Positions 1-10,577 of a DNA stretch of 64,000 nucleotides are shown one piece after another (position 1 is the first letter of the stretch; each line of letters begins with the position of its first letter). A program made the position numbers and the translations under genes. The notes beneath the pieces are model-generated. The model searched no databases and had not been told where the DNA came from. It saw only the letters and a list, made by a program, of their open reading frames with translations. This DNA comes from Teratosphaeria epicoccoides (lineage: Eukaryota > Ascomycota > Dothideomycetes > Mycosphaerellales > Teratosphaeriaceae), in the NCBI GenBank assembly GCA_021401465.1, contig JADDMT010000030.1, positions 62,001 to 126,000 on the forward strand, given 5' to 3'.

Positions 1-589
1 GTGTTATGCGTATACCTTAATACCTTCGTAGTAAGTATAGGGCAGAGGTTACTAACTTAGGCGGGTTTCTAATCCGTTACATGTTAGGCGGCTTTGTAAT
101 ACCTTCGCTTTACATGTAGATCAAGATATCAGGAAACTACAAGTACGTACTTGAGCTAATCTTGAAATTATAGGGTAAGCATATGCGCTAGCTTTGCCAA
201 GTAGCTTAGCTATCCCTATTTAGTCGTGACTATGAAGACATGTTACAGAACCTTAGGGCTAGTAGGAATTTACGCGGACACTCTGCGCATGTAGTTTAAG
301 TTACTAGCTTAACGGTTGCAGTAAGTAACAGGGAGGCTAGCTAGCAGGTATAAAAACCTCGTCGCTTTCCTAAACTTTCTATTCTAAAACACTAATATTA
401 ACCTCTACTCCTACTTCGCTTAGCTTTTACCTTGCCATGCCTGCGGGTCTAAACTAGAGCTTCTTCTTCTTCAATTAATTAATTAAGATCAATTAACTCA
501 TCTTAGCAATAATAGCTTATATGCTATAGACTAAGTTTAACACTACTTGCTCTACCTGTAACTGTTACTTGTGTTAGTAGTACCTTAAC

Positions 590-1932
590 AACCTTGGCAG
601 CCAAGCTGTACACATCTCTCCTCCGTGTGTTAGTAAGGCGTCCCCTACCTGCAAGGTATGCGTGACTTATACTAACTAAAGTGTAGCTAAGATCTACATC
701 GGCTAATTTAATGAGGGTAGTATCTACTGCAATTATGTCAACTATAATAGCAAGCATTAAAAATGCTAAGACCTCCCTAAAGAGGTATATAGCAAGTATA
801 ACTAGCTCTGCCATAACATCGATGACTTCTAGAGCGCGCGTGACAAGGGGGTTGCTAAAGGTACTCTGACTATAAACAGGCTATAGGCTAAATACCGCAA
901 GGTACTTACCTACCTACTTGGCGCCCTCTCATGCTTTACTATAACTACTAAATGTTCTCATAGTAGTGTTTGCTTCGACTCTCTGCTAACAGGCGAAAAC
1001 GTTTGTCTAGGTCTGATTGTAGACTTAGTCTTAAAGATCTTGTAGGTATTAACTGTTAGGGTTAAGACCTTCGCCATAGTACGTATATAGTACAGGTACC
1101 CTCTAAGTATGAATGCTGATTTTCTCCGCTAGGCTAACGTTAGCGTCAAGAAATATCCGACTAGCCGCTAGCGTTAGCAACTTAGGGCCCTTGCCTCTAT
1201 TAACGATGACTTTTAGACGCGATAATCTGCAAGAAGGTTATCAAGCAATTCACCGTTCCTGCTGCTAAGGCTACGCCCTAGCGCCGTACCGAGAGGCAGC
1301 CTACCTCTAACCTAGTCCCTAGGACTAAGCCGTAAGTTACTTACTTAAATCCTGTCGCGTGCGTATAGCTAACACATTGTAGTGCTGCCGCCTATGCTGC
1401 CTTGACGCTACTGTCTAGGAAGAAGAAGAAGGCTAGGGCCGAGATTAAGGTTAGCGACAAGGAAGCCGAACCTTCCCTTCTTGCGATCTACATAGCGTCT
1501 GCTTTGAAGACGCTAAGGTACAAGCCTCTAAGCCAGATCTTTAAGGATAAGGAGGATAACAACGTCTAGGATACCTTCGGTCCTAACGTGATCCCCTTGC
1601 GCCGCGGTGTTACCGCACTAGTCGCGCCTAAGGGAGACACTAAGTCTAATGATGTAGTTAACACTTATGTTAAGAAGTACAAGTTGATCTTAAGGGCGGA
1701 GCGTAACAGCTACAAGCGTACCCGAGTCTCTTTGCCTTCTGATACTAAGGATAAGGAGGAGGTAGTTATTACGACTAGACATAGTAAGGATGTCGCTAGC
1801 TCTCTAGCTACTATAGGCTCTAAAGACAAACTCCCTCGCAGCCTACTAAAGAAGAAGATGCTAGCCTCTCTTCGTGGCGTTACTACTCCTGTTACTCCTA
1901 GTTGCTTTAGGTGTTTAGTAGACCCTGTGTAG
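590..1932 (+). pseudogene. Antisense accessory ORF with Cys cluster, copy A
   Basis: Degraded gene on the strand opposite to gag-pol, between the end of pol and the missing 3' LTR. One frame can be followed from about 590 with TAG/TAA at presumed Gln/Trp codons. It has a 1-base deletion near 1225 relative to copy B. The N-terminal third has a Cys/His cluster (C-K-V-C, then C-N-Y-x, then K-H-Q-K-C followed by D-L-P-K-E). The C-terminal half (1109-1932) is rich in Lys, Arg, Asp and Glu, with AAG as the main Lys codon, and ends at TAG 1930-1932. The start is unknown; the ATG at 1109 is internal to the homologous frame. The reverse strand is also fairly open at 524-814, but it reads as the complement of a Lys-rich protein (runs of Phe, Leu and Ser). 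I infer a Zn-binding, possibly nucleic-acid-binding, protein. No known function is recognised. Confidence 0.6.
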
Positions 1933-2155
1933 GTAGGTAGTCTCTAGCAGACCGTAACAAGAAAGACTCTTCTGCTTCGGGTTTAGTCAGGAAGCCCTTA
2001 ACTAGTAGTCGCTAATCATTAGCTACGAAGCTAATCTGAGTATGTCTCTTGTTTTCCTTAGGTTTATTCTAGGTGTGCCTTTAGGCATTAATGATATATA
2101 AGTAGGGCGTTTGTTTCTCGTTATTACTTCGCGCGTTATGCGCTACATATACATG

Positions 2156-5100
2156 TTAAGAACTCTGCTCTAAAACTCTTATCTTCCTACGAATCGACCT
2201 TCTTAAGCCCTACTTATGCCTCCTCTACTCTTCGAACTCACGAATAGCTTCTAGAGTATTCTTGTAGTCTTTAGCTAGAACCTATTATATGTACTTAGGT
2301 AGGTATCCTTTCTACTTTACTAGATAGTACATTACGCCTTTACGCTACATACTGTCCTTAATACCCTTGACTTCCTACTCTTTGTTCTCTTCTGCTACTA
2401 GCATTAGGTCCGTAGGCTCTTCGCCCTTACGCTATACCTATAGTTTAAGTAGAGATACATAGGAGACGTCATGCACATAGTATGACGATAGTAATAATAG
2501 CTAGTACGCCTGCGAGCCTATCGCGTCATGTATCTAGAAGGGTCTAACGACCTTAGTGTTATCTTCCTACTCGGAAGTTTAAGCTTTAGATTCTTCGTTA
2601 ACAGCAATACCTTTGTACTAACTACGTACTACATTAGTTTAGCACAGGCGTTATTATGTTTAATCTAGGATTCTAAGGCCTTTTTATAGTGTTCTGTTAG
2701 TACTAAATGTATCTCGCATGTACGCCGCGCTAATTCCGTAGCAGCTATTACCCTCTCCTTAGCAGACTCGTACAAGGCGGTTCTAGGTGTATTTCTAGAT
2801 CAGAGCTATAAAGAATCTGAAATAGCGACATACGCATAGTAGCATGCTTGCTATTATTAACTGCAAATTCTGCTATAGGAATTACGTTAGCCTAGGCATC
2901 CTAGTTCTTAGCGTAGTAGCACTAAAGGTACTACTTAAGAGTCTAGTTCATACGTTTAGTCTAACTATTAGTCTGTAGATAGAATGCTATACTTAGGTAG
3001 TACTTAACACATGCCTTAAACACAAATTCTTGCTAGTATTTACTAGTAAAGACAGAACCTTAATCTAACAGGATACTTTAGAGGACACTAAAGCGCTATA
3101 TAACTTTGTCGCGAAGTAGTTATGCAAGCTCGCTACTTGTGCACTTTTTTGTACATAGGATAAAGACATTTATCTTCGAGTATTAGTTAACTACTATAAG
3201 GACAGCATTAACTACATTGCCTCTCTACTTTGCTAGTAGCAAATTAGTAATAAAATCTATAGTCAAGTTTTGCTATAGTCTCTCTAGTAGTAGGAGTGCC
3301 TAAGCATCGCCATAGGGGCAATAGCGCCGAGATTTGCTAATCTAGCATGTCTAGTAGGATTTGACATAGTTAGAGACATCCTGTTCTAGCGTTAGCTACT
3401 AGTATTTACGTCCGAGAAGCGCGTTTGTCTTCTCTACGCTAAAATGTCCTACAAGTTCATTGTCATGATGAATATAGAGGAGCTACAAACAGAGTATGTA
3501 GTTAGTAGGTACGTAGAGCCTATTATCAAAGTACTACAAGTCGCCTGACTTAGTCTAGTACTTTAGACTACCTGTAGTATCCTAGAGGGCTACACCCTTA
3601 TTAATTAACTCCGGTTCTCGCTCTTGTAACTGCTAAATAAGTCTCGAGACTTCTTCGAAGGGTTCTTTAGACATTACATGCTTACTACAAGTAAGCTAGT
3701 TAACTACCGCACAGATTAAGCTAGACATAGTTGCCATAATCGCTAGATAGGAGGGTTTGTCGCTAGCGGAGGCTATAAGGCCCTATCAGACCTGTAGTTA
3801 ACCTATAAGAGGAGCTAACGACAGATTGCTACCCTAAACTACAAGCTTCGTTTATAGTGTAGGGAGAAGCTGTTAGTTACCCTGCTCCCTAGTGTCGTAG
3901 TCTAGTTGTCACGAAGGACTGTTAGCTAGATTTGTCTTCCTAGAACGATGCTAGATAACGAAGTCAAAGCTAGCAAGGAAAGTCGCCTACCTTGCTTACT
4001 AACTACTTAGCTGCTTTACGCCTATGAAGCCATAAAGGTTATTATAGTTAGTAAGTACCTTAATAGGGTACGCTACGCCTTCGAGGTAGTGTTAGTACTC
4101 CTTGAAGCTGTTAATAATAGCTAAAAGCTCTTAGTCGTAAGTCTTGTAATTAAGCTTAGCGCCCTGCATCTTTCGCGAATAGAAGGCAATTAGGTACTAT
4201 CGCGTACTACCTTCGTGTAACTAGAGCTACGATATAATTGCGGCTATTACGAATTTTGAATTATTAGTCTCTATTCGGATCTTCGTAGTAGGGTCAAAGT
4301 GCTAAAGTATAGGCGTAGTTTGAAAAGCTGCTTTAAGTTTAGAGAAAGCCTTACTCTAAGCCTCCTCCTAAGGCACTATCCCTAGCTTTTTTCCTTGAAT
4401 CGCGCCCTTTGCGAGGGCCGTGAGGGGAGCCACGATCTTCGAATAGGATTGTATGAATCTGCGATAGAAGTTAGTAAACCCTAGGAACACCTATACTTCT
4501 TAGAGGGTAGTCGGCTATAGCTACTCTGTAATTACAGATACCCTTTAGTCATCTATGATGATTCCTTCTATTAAGACGATGTATCCAAGTAACTTAATCC
4601 TATCTGTCAGGAATAAGCACTTCTTTAGGTTCGTATATAGAGTAAACTTGTAAAGCTATTTGAGTACTATCCTTAGGTACTAAATATGCTCCTCCTCTAA
4701 GTTAGAGTAGACTAGTATATCGTCTAAATATACTACGTAGCAGGTATTAACAAGGCCGGACAGGGCCTAGTTAATATACGCTTAGAATGTCGCTAGCGCG
4801 TTAGTTAAGCTAAATAGCATTACTATATACTTAAAGTGTCTATACTATATTTAGAACATACTCTTCTACTTGTCGCCCTTTCGGATTAGTATCTAGTAGT
4901 AGGCATCCTTCAAGTTAATAGACAAGAAGATAGCAGCGCGACTAAGGCGATCAAGCGTCTCGCTAATAAGTAGTAGGGGGTAGCGGTTCTTCTAAGTTAC
5001 CCTGTTAAGGCCCCTATAGTTAACGTATAGGCGGAGCGTGTTGTCCTTCTTTAGGACAAACATTACTAGCGCTCTAGCCTCGCTGTTGCTTCGTCGGATC

Positions 5101-7118
5101 CGCGCGTTCTCTTGCGCCTTGTAGAGGTAGTCTCGAAGTGTTTTAAGCTAAGATTCTAATATAGGGTACAGAGGTTAATACGGAGGATTGTAAACCTCCT
5201 TAAGGTTAATCGCATGCTCTATGTCTAGGGCCCGGGCATAGGCCATAGCCTCTACGTCGAAAATATCGGCGTATTCCTCTAACTTAGGCAGAAGGGTAAC
5301 GTCTTCCTTAATGTTCTGTATGTAGACCGCATATATACATTAGACCTTCTTCATGTCCTTGTAGAAGCTATGTGCGTCATGTATCCTGACTACAGGAACT
5401 TCGCCTATAGAGCCATAGAACTAATTGTTAGTAGCTCTATTAACAACGACTCCCTGCCTGTAGCGCTAAGGGTAGCCTAGTAGGAGCTCTTTATTAGGAA
5501 CGTCTTTAGCGTAGAAGACTTCGTTAGTCTCGCGCTCTTCTCCTAAAGAGTCTGCGAGTTAGAGGCGCACATTATACGCGCCTTAAGCCGCTACGCCTTC
5601 GCCCTAAAAGGACTCTATAGTAGGGAGTAAGGCTCCTAGGATTAGCTTTAAACTAAGCTATATGATTACCTGCTAGGGTATCACATTAACCTCCGTAAGG
5701 TCGTCTAACATATAGTCTACTAGCTTAAGCGAGCTATTAACTTAGACCGTACTAGATAGGCGCTAGGCAGGCTACAAGTCTACACTATTAGTAACAGACA
5801 GCTTAGACACCTGTAGTAGCCATTTAGTTGTCTTAGGCTTGTCCTTCTTTCGCCTCCCCTCTAGGGAGGTTTCAGACACCTTGCTTACCTTCTTTCTATT
5901 ACTTTGTTTAGGACAGCGAGCCGCCTAGTAGTCCCTCGCTCTACAGATGTAGTAGCTGCTTAGAGGCTTCTCGCTACTATCTTTAGGCTTAGAGGGCTTG
6001 CTCCTCTAGAATGAACTACCGCGTTAGGCGTGACCCTTAGGGCGCTTGTAATAGCAGCCCTTTAGTAGGTCTTTAGGGCTTAGACGCTTGTTATCCTTGC
6101 TACCTGATTTTCCATTTCGCTTCAAGATAATCTCCATATGTGTCGCAAGGGACACAAGGTCTTACTAAGTTATTAGAAGTTCATGAAAAGTCATGATTAT
6201 GTTCTGAAGATCGTCATTAAGCTTAACGAGTAGGTGCCGCATACGTTACATCTTAGTATAGGGTAGCATCTGTCCCTTAAGGGTAGCAAGATAGGTAGCG
6301 AAGCTAGAGGTAGTTTGTCCCTTCCCTTGCCTAGCCTTCTCATACTTAACAGACATAGTAAGGGCATAGTTCCCTAGATCCTAGACCTATTTGACGTAGA
6401 ACTAGCGAAAGTCCGCCTACATATACGTTCTGTCATAGACCCGCATAAGGTCATACTACTTATGCTAATTGTTACAAGGTTCCTTATTCTCTTTAAGCTA
6501 CATTATACTAAAGGCGACCTATTTGCCCTCTATAGAGTATCTACATAGGTTAAGCATGAAAACTGCCTTATATACCTGCAAGAAAGTTCGAGCCTCCTTT
6601 AAGGTGTCTCCCTTAAACGGCTTTAGGTTACGTAGGTTACGACTACCTTCTAGTTAGCCTACTATAGCCCCGAATTTAGGTACTAGGTTTGCAGGCATAC
6701 ATAGAGAGTCTACGCCTGCTAGTATATTGTCTTTATAGGTCCCTAGTATAAAATCTCGCTAGTTTCCTTCGTCTGCTAGTTCATTAGTACCGCTTATAGC
6801 GACGTCCTCGTCGTCCTCGCCGTTGTCGCTACTAGAAGAAGTACGGCTCTAGCTCTAGTTCGCAAGGTAGTTTGCGACCTAATTAACAATCATGGCTACA
6901 AGGGCCAGGTTAATAGTTAGGGTTAGCTGCGGTCCCTATACGAGGGATCTATTACTTTGTCTGCTATGTAATTAGCCTCTAGTAGAACCGTCGTTTAATT
7001 TAGTGTCGCTCGTAGGGGGTACTCCTACAGGCTAGTTACTCGGGCTAGCTTCGCTATCGCGGGCGCTCAGGATAGCGCTTACTACGCGTTAGTTACAAGT
7101 TCGTAGTACTCTAGACAT
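2156..7118 (-). pseudogene. gag-pol polyprotein with chromodomain, copy A
   Basis: Reads right to left from ATG 7118. Gag comes first, with a conserved block at about 6360-6230 (MSVKYEKARQGKGQ, then FATYLATLKGQ) and a damaged CCHC-type knuckle near 5950. A spacer or protease region follows. Reverse transcriptase lies at about 5180-4500, with a FVLKKDNTLRLYVNYRGLN-like block and an intact YLDD active site at 4719-4730. RNase H follows, then integrase (about 3900-2500) ending in GSQAYWLSL and VHDVFYVSLLKLW-like motifs. A chromodomain at about 2380-2220 shows E-W-E-V-K and Y-L-V-K-W-K-G-Y with TAG at the Trp codons. The frame ends near 2156. Dozens of TAG/TAA stops and several small indels make it non-functional. 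Integrase with a terminal chromodomain defines the chromovirus clade and is thought to guide insertion to heterochromatin. Confidence 0.9.
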
Positions 7119-7153
7119 ATTGTAGTATTCTCTACTAGACTGTAAAGCAGGGG

Positions 7154-7167
7154 GGAGAAAGCAGAAC
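7154..7167 (-). other. Putative primer-binding site, possibly self-priming
   Basis: Just inside the 5' LTR, the minus strand reads GTTCTGCTTTCTCC. It holds CTGCTTTCT, the complement of AGAAAGCAG found inside the LTRs that kept the segment (20987, 28826 and 30982). It does not look like the common tRNA-Met primer site. The same stretch is at 28812-28825. Pairing of the mRNA 5' end to its own PBS, as in Tf1-type elements, is inferred only. Confidence 0.3.
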
Positions 7168-7523
7168 TAATATAGATGTATATGCTATATGATATAAAAA
7201 TATCTCGTAGTGTGACAGAGTAATCTGACCTTTTAATAGGTACAAGATAGCGCTGCTTATAACCCCTAACGCCCCTTAATTAGGGAAAGCATGTCTAAGC
7301 CTAACCCCGTAAGGGTACTATAGGGTCAGGAAGCCCCTATAGGTATACTATAGGGTTAGCAACGTAGGGGCATCCTATGTTAAGCACTAATCCTACTTAG
7401 ACGACATATGAGCTAACGTATGTACAAAGGACCCCCTCGCTATGTGTAGTAGGGTCGCTGCATGCTAAGGGCGGGCATTAGGACCTATGCGGCTCTAATA
7501 GCCCCCTAGTATTAACTATATCA
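7168..7523 (-). repeat. 5' LTR of copy A (family 1)
   Basis: A 356-bp LTR, bounded by comparison with the copies at 20987, 28826 and 30982. On the minus strand it begins TGATATAGTTAATAC and ends ATCTATATTA (a CA end converted to TA). It lacks about 34 bp present in the copy B 3' LTR, lost between short GCTGCTT/GGTGCTT repeats. Confidence 0.88.
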
Positions 7524-9530
7524 TTACCTTTAGTATAATGTAGCTTAAAGAGGACAAAGAACCTTGTAACAAATAGCATGAGTAGTATAACCTTATACAG
7601 GTCTATAATAGAACGCATACATAGGCGGACTTTTGCTAGTTCTTTGTTAATCAAGTTAAAGATCTAGGTAACTAGGCCCTTACTATGTCTATAGAGTATA
7701 AGAAGGCTAAGTAGGGGAAGGGACAAATAACCTCTAGCTTTGCTGCCTATCTCGCTACACTTAAGGGATAGATGCTACTCTATACTAAGATATAACGTAT
7801 ATAGTACCTACTTGTCAAGCTTAATAACCGCCTTTAGAACATAATCATGACTTTTCATGAACTTCCGATAATTTAGTAGGACCTTATGTCCCTTATAACA
7901 CGCATAGAGATTACCTTGAAGCAAAACAAAAGATTAGGTAGTAAGAATAATAAGCATTCTAGCCCTAAAGACCCGCTAAAGGGCCGCTATTATAAGTATC
8001 CTAAGGGTTAGGCTAATATAGTATTTTAGGCTAGAAGGGTAAGCCTTCTAAGCCTAAGGATAGCAAGAAGCCTCTAAATACCTACTACATCTGTAGTGTA
8101 AAGGACTACTAGGCAGATAGCTATCCTAAACAAAATGATAGGAAGAAGGTAAACAAGGTGTCTAAAACCTCCCTAGAGGGGAAGCAAAAGAAGAACAAGC
8201 CTAAGAAGACTAAATGACTACCGCTAGTTTCTAAGTTGTCTGTTACTAACAGTGTAGACTTGTAGCATACCTAGTGCCTATCTAGTATAGTCTAAGTTAA
8301 TAGCTTGCTTAAGCTAGTAGACTATATGTTAGATAACCTTGCGGAGGTTAATATGATACCTAAGCGGGTAGTTATATAGCTTAGCTTAAAGCTAATTCTA
8401 GGAGCCTTGCTACCTACTATGAAGTCCTTTTAATGCAAAGGTGTAGCGGCTTAAGGCGCGTATAACATGCGCCTCTAACTTGTAGACTCTTTAGGAGAAG
8501 AGCGTAAAACTAACAAAGTCTTCTATACTAAAAACGTTCCTAATGAGGAGCTCCTACTCGGCTAACCTTAGTGCTATAAGTAGGGAGATATTATTAATAG
8601 AGCTACTCATAATTAGTTCTATAGCTCTAAAGGCAAAGTTCCTATAGTAAGGATGCATGCTATACATAGCTTCTATAAGGACATAAAGAAGGTCTAATGT
8701 GTGTATATAGTCTACATATAGAACGCTAAGGAGGATGTTACCCTTCTGCCTAGGCTAGAGGAATACGCTAATGTTTTTGACGTAGAGGCTATAGCCTATA
8801 CCTAGGCCTTAGATATAGAGCATGTAATTAACCTTAAGGAAGGTTATAATCCTCTATATTGACCCCTATATCCTATGTCAGAATCCTAGCTTGAAATACT
8901 TCGAGATTACCTCTACAAGGCGCAGAAGAATACGTGGATCCGACAAAGCAATATCAAGGCAGGAGCGCTAGTAGTGTTTATCCTAAAGAAGGATAATACA
9001 CTCTGCCTATACATAGACTATAGGGGCCTTAACGTAAAGCTACTATTAATATATCTATCTATATAGAGATATTTATGTCCTTATCCTACTAGTCTTACTA
9101 GATTATTACTAGGTCTATGACTAGCTTATAATTATTCAGGGTTCCTTTCCCTTTATAGATCTAGACACTTTAGCTTACCCTACTTAAAACTATTCTTATA
9201 ATACTTAGTACTAAGAGCTTAATACATTAAAATATAACTTGTAGGTAGCTTAGGCCTACTAATATACGTAAAGATATCCTCTCTAAGATCTACTATTAGT
9301 AATTAACTAGCTATATTCGCAAAGTAAGCTAGTATAGCCTTATATATAGAAATCTGCATCTACGTTTGCGTTAGTCACCTATTACTAATAGCTTGATAAC
9401 AGACAAAATAATATACTTAATACTAGGATTATCTAGGAGCTATATATGCTCTAATACCTACCCTTAGTATACTCTACCTTACTACATAGTAGGAGGTCCC
9501 TTTATACATTAACTTTTATGTTCTATTATT
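7524..9530 (+). mobile_element. Family 1 chromovirus fragment, inverted relative to copy A
   Basis: Plus-strand relic of the same family. From about 7531 it matches the reverse complement of copy A from mid-gag (CCTTTAGTATAATGTAGC onward). It then runs through the MSxEYKKAK gag block at 7686, a knuckle region near 8090 and the start of reverse transcriptase at about 8880-9040 (FILKKDNTLCLYIDYRGLN). Homology is lost at about 9045, and about 370 bp of unassigned AT-rich DNA follow. A truncated 3' LTR comes next at 9419. It is more diverged than copies A and B and is probably the older host of copy A's insertion. Confidence 0.8.
9419..9525 (+). repeat. Truncated family 1 LTR fragment
   Basis: Matches the first roughly 110 bp of the plus-oriented LTR at 30982 (TAATACTAGG, then CTCTAATACCTACCCTTAG, then CTACATAGTAGGAGGTCCC). 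It lies in the right place and orientation to be the 3' LTR of the 7524 fragment. It is cut off where the family 3 LTR begins. Confidence 0.7.
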
Positions 9531-9540
9531 ATTGTCCTTG

Positions 9541-9926
9541 TAATTAACTAAGCCTAAGGAGGGATAGTCAAGTCATGTAGGCAAGTATTCTTCAGAGAGG
9601 CTATAGTAGACAGGAACGATGTAATCTAAAGGGAACAAAGGTTAAATTCTAGTTAGTAAGTTAATAGCATAAGTTAAATGCCTTAAGCTATAAGGGCATC
9701 TTAACGTTCCTAGATACATGGGAGACATCCTAGTCTAATAGAGCATGTCTCTGTTCTGCTCTGCTTAAGACTATACTCTAATAGAGACAGTTACTATTAC
9801 TAAAAATCCCGTTCTCTGTCTTGGCACCTACGGGTGCTTCTAAAACAGAGTCGCATCGTATGACTCTACTGCTATAGTCGTAAGCTATATCACATGATTC
9901 TACTACTGCGATTATGTTCTGTAACA
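9541..9926 (-). repeat. Family 3 LTR with about 60 bp of leader, inverted
   Basis: Reverse complement of the LTR and leader at 31445-31860. Read on the minus strand it starts at 9926 with TGTTACAGAACATAATC, and the LTR/leader border is near 9601. The block TTTAACCTTTGTTCCCTTT, followed by GATTACATCGTTCCTG, is shared with about 31750-31790. The internal region stops at about 9541, so this is a truncated 5' end. It keeps more CpA/TpG than its neighbours (for example TTGGCACCTACGG at 9823-9835). Confidence 0.75.
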
Positions 9927-10321
9927 TCTGTGTCTAGTAGGCTTAATATAATAGTCCTCTATGTGTTATAAAAACCTAAGTACCTTGCTCTCCTTACTAG
10001 CCTCATAGTATTTGTACATATTGACAGGACTTTACGCTACGTAGATAGCAAGCCTAAGAGGCGGCTAGATGAGCTAAAACGCCCTGTTAAGCTACGTAAT
10101 ACTATATGCGAGTATAACAAGCTTAGTAGTAAACATAAAGAGGGCAATATTTACTCTAGCCTTCTACTATCTATGTTATAGAATTAGCGGCAAGGGCTAC
10201 GTAGCTATAAGAGTAGGCTATAAGTATAGCGCTACAAACATACCTAAATAGATGATTCTCTACTATATAAGACAGCTAACTTAAATATAATACAAGGAAA
10301 CTAGTTCTACTACTACTAAGA
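9927..10321. other. Unassigned flank left of family 2 element
   Basis: About 395 bp with no feature I can name. It forms the left flank of the family 2 insertion, and its continuation begins at 17093 on the far side. Confidence 0.4.
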
Positions 10322-10326
10322 CTAAG
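10322..10326. repeat. Target-site duplication, left (CTAAG)
   Basis: CTAAG directly before the 5' LTR, identical to 17088-17092 after the 3' LTR. A length of 5 bp is usual for gypsy integrases, and it fixes both LTR borders. Confidence 0.9.
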
Positions 10327-10533
10327 TAATACTAGATGGCTAAGCTATAGGCTTATTCGGTCGTGCTAATGAGCCAAGCCGCACGTGACGTACGCAGGCG
10401 TATCTTATGCGCTTCGCGGGAGAATTAAAGAAGGGCAGTAATTAGTTTTTTAGACCTTACCCTATTATTAGGGATAGAGGCTCTATATACTACTACATAC
10501 TAACATATCGATTACTAGTTGCGTACTATATTA
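10327..10533 (+). repeat. 5' LTR, family 2
   Basis: 207 bp, starting TAATACTAGATGGC (TG converted to TA) and ending TACTATATTA (CA converted to TA). Shared blocks with 16881-17087 include GCTATAGGCTTATTCGGTC and GACCTTACCCTATTATTAGG. Confidence 0.95.
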
Positions 10534-10577
10534 ATTCTAATCACTCTACCCTAGTTGTAGCCTATAGAGTACTCATA

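Larger units (their letters stand above)
1..7523 (-). mobile_element. Ty3/gypsy chromovirus, family 1 copy A (left end outside window)
   Basis: Retrotransposon lying on the minus strand. From right to left it shows the 5' LTR, a leader, gag-pol ending in a chromodomain, and then a region carrying an antisense gene. Bases 1 to about 7140 align base for base with about 21490 to 28800 of copy B, so the window starts inside the element. Its 3' LTR and polypurine tract would be just left of base 1. Copies A and B differ mainly by C/T and G/A transitions, as expected from RIP. On the right, copy A abuts an inverted fragment of its own family at 7524, so it probably inserted into that older copy. 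Confidence 0.93.

Noticed and set aside
524..814. 96-codon minus-strand ORF as a gene
   Set aside because: It is the complement of the plus-strand antisense gene of family 1. The plus frame holds the Cys cluster kept in copies A, B and the old relic, while the minus protein shows only hydrophobic composition.
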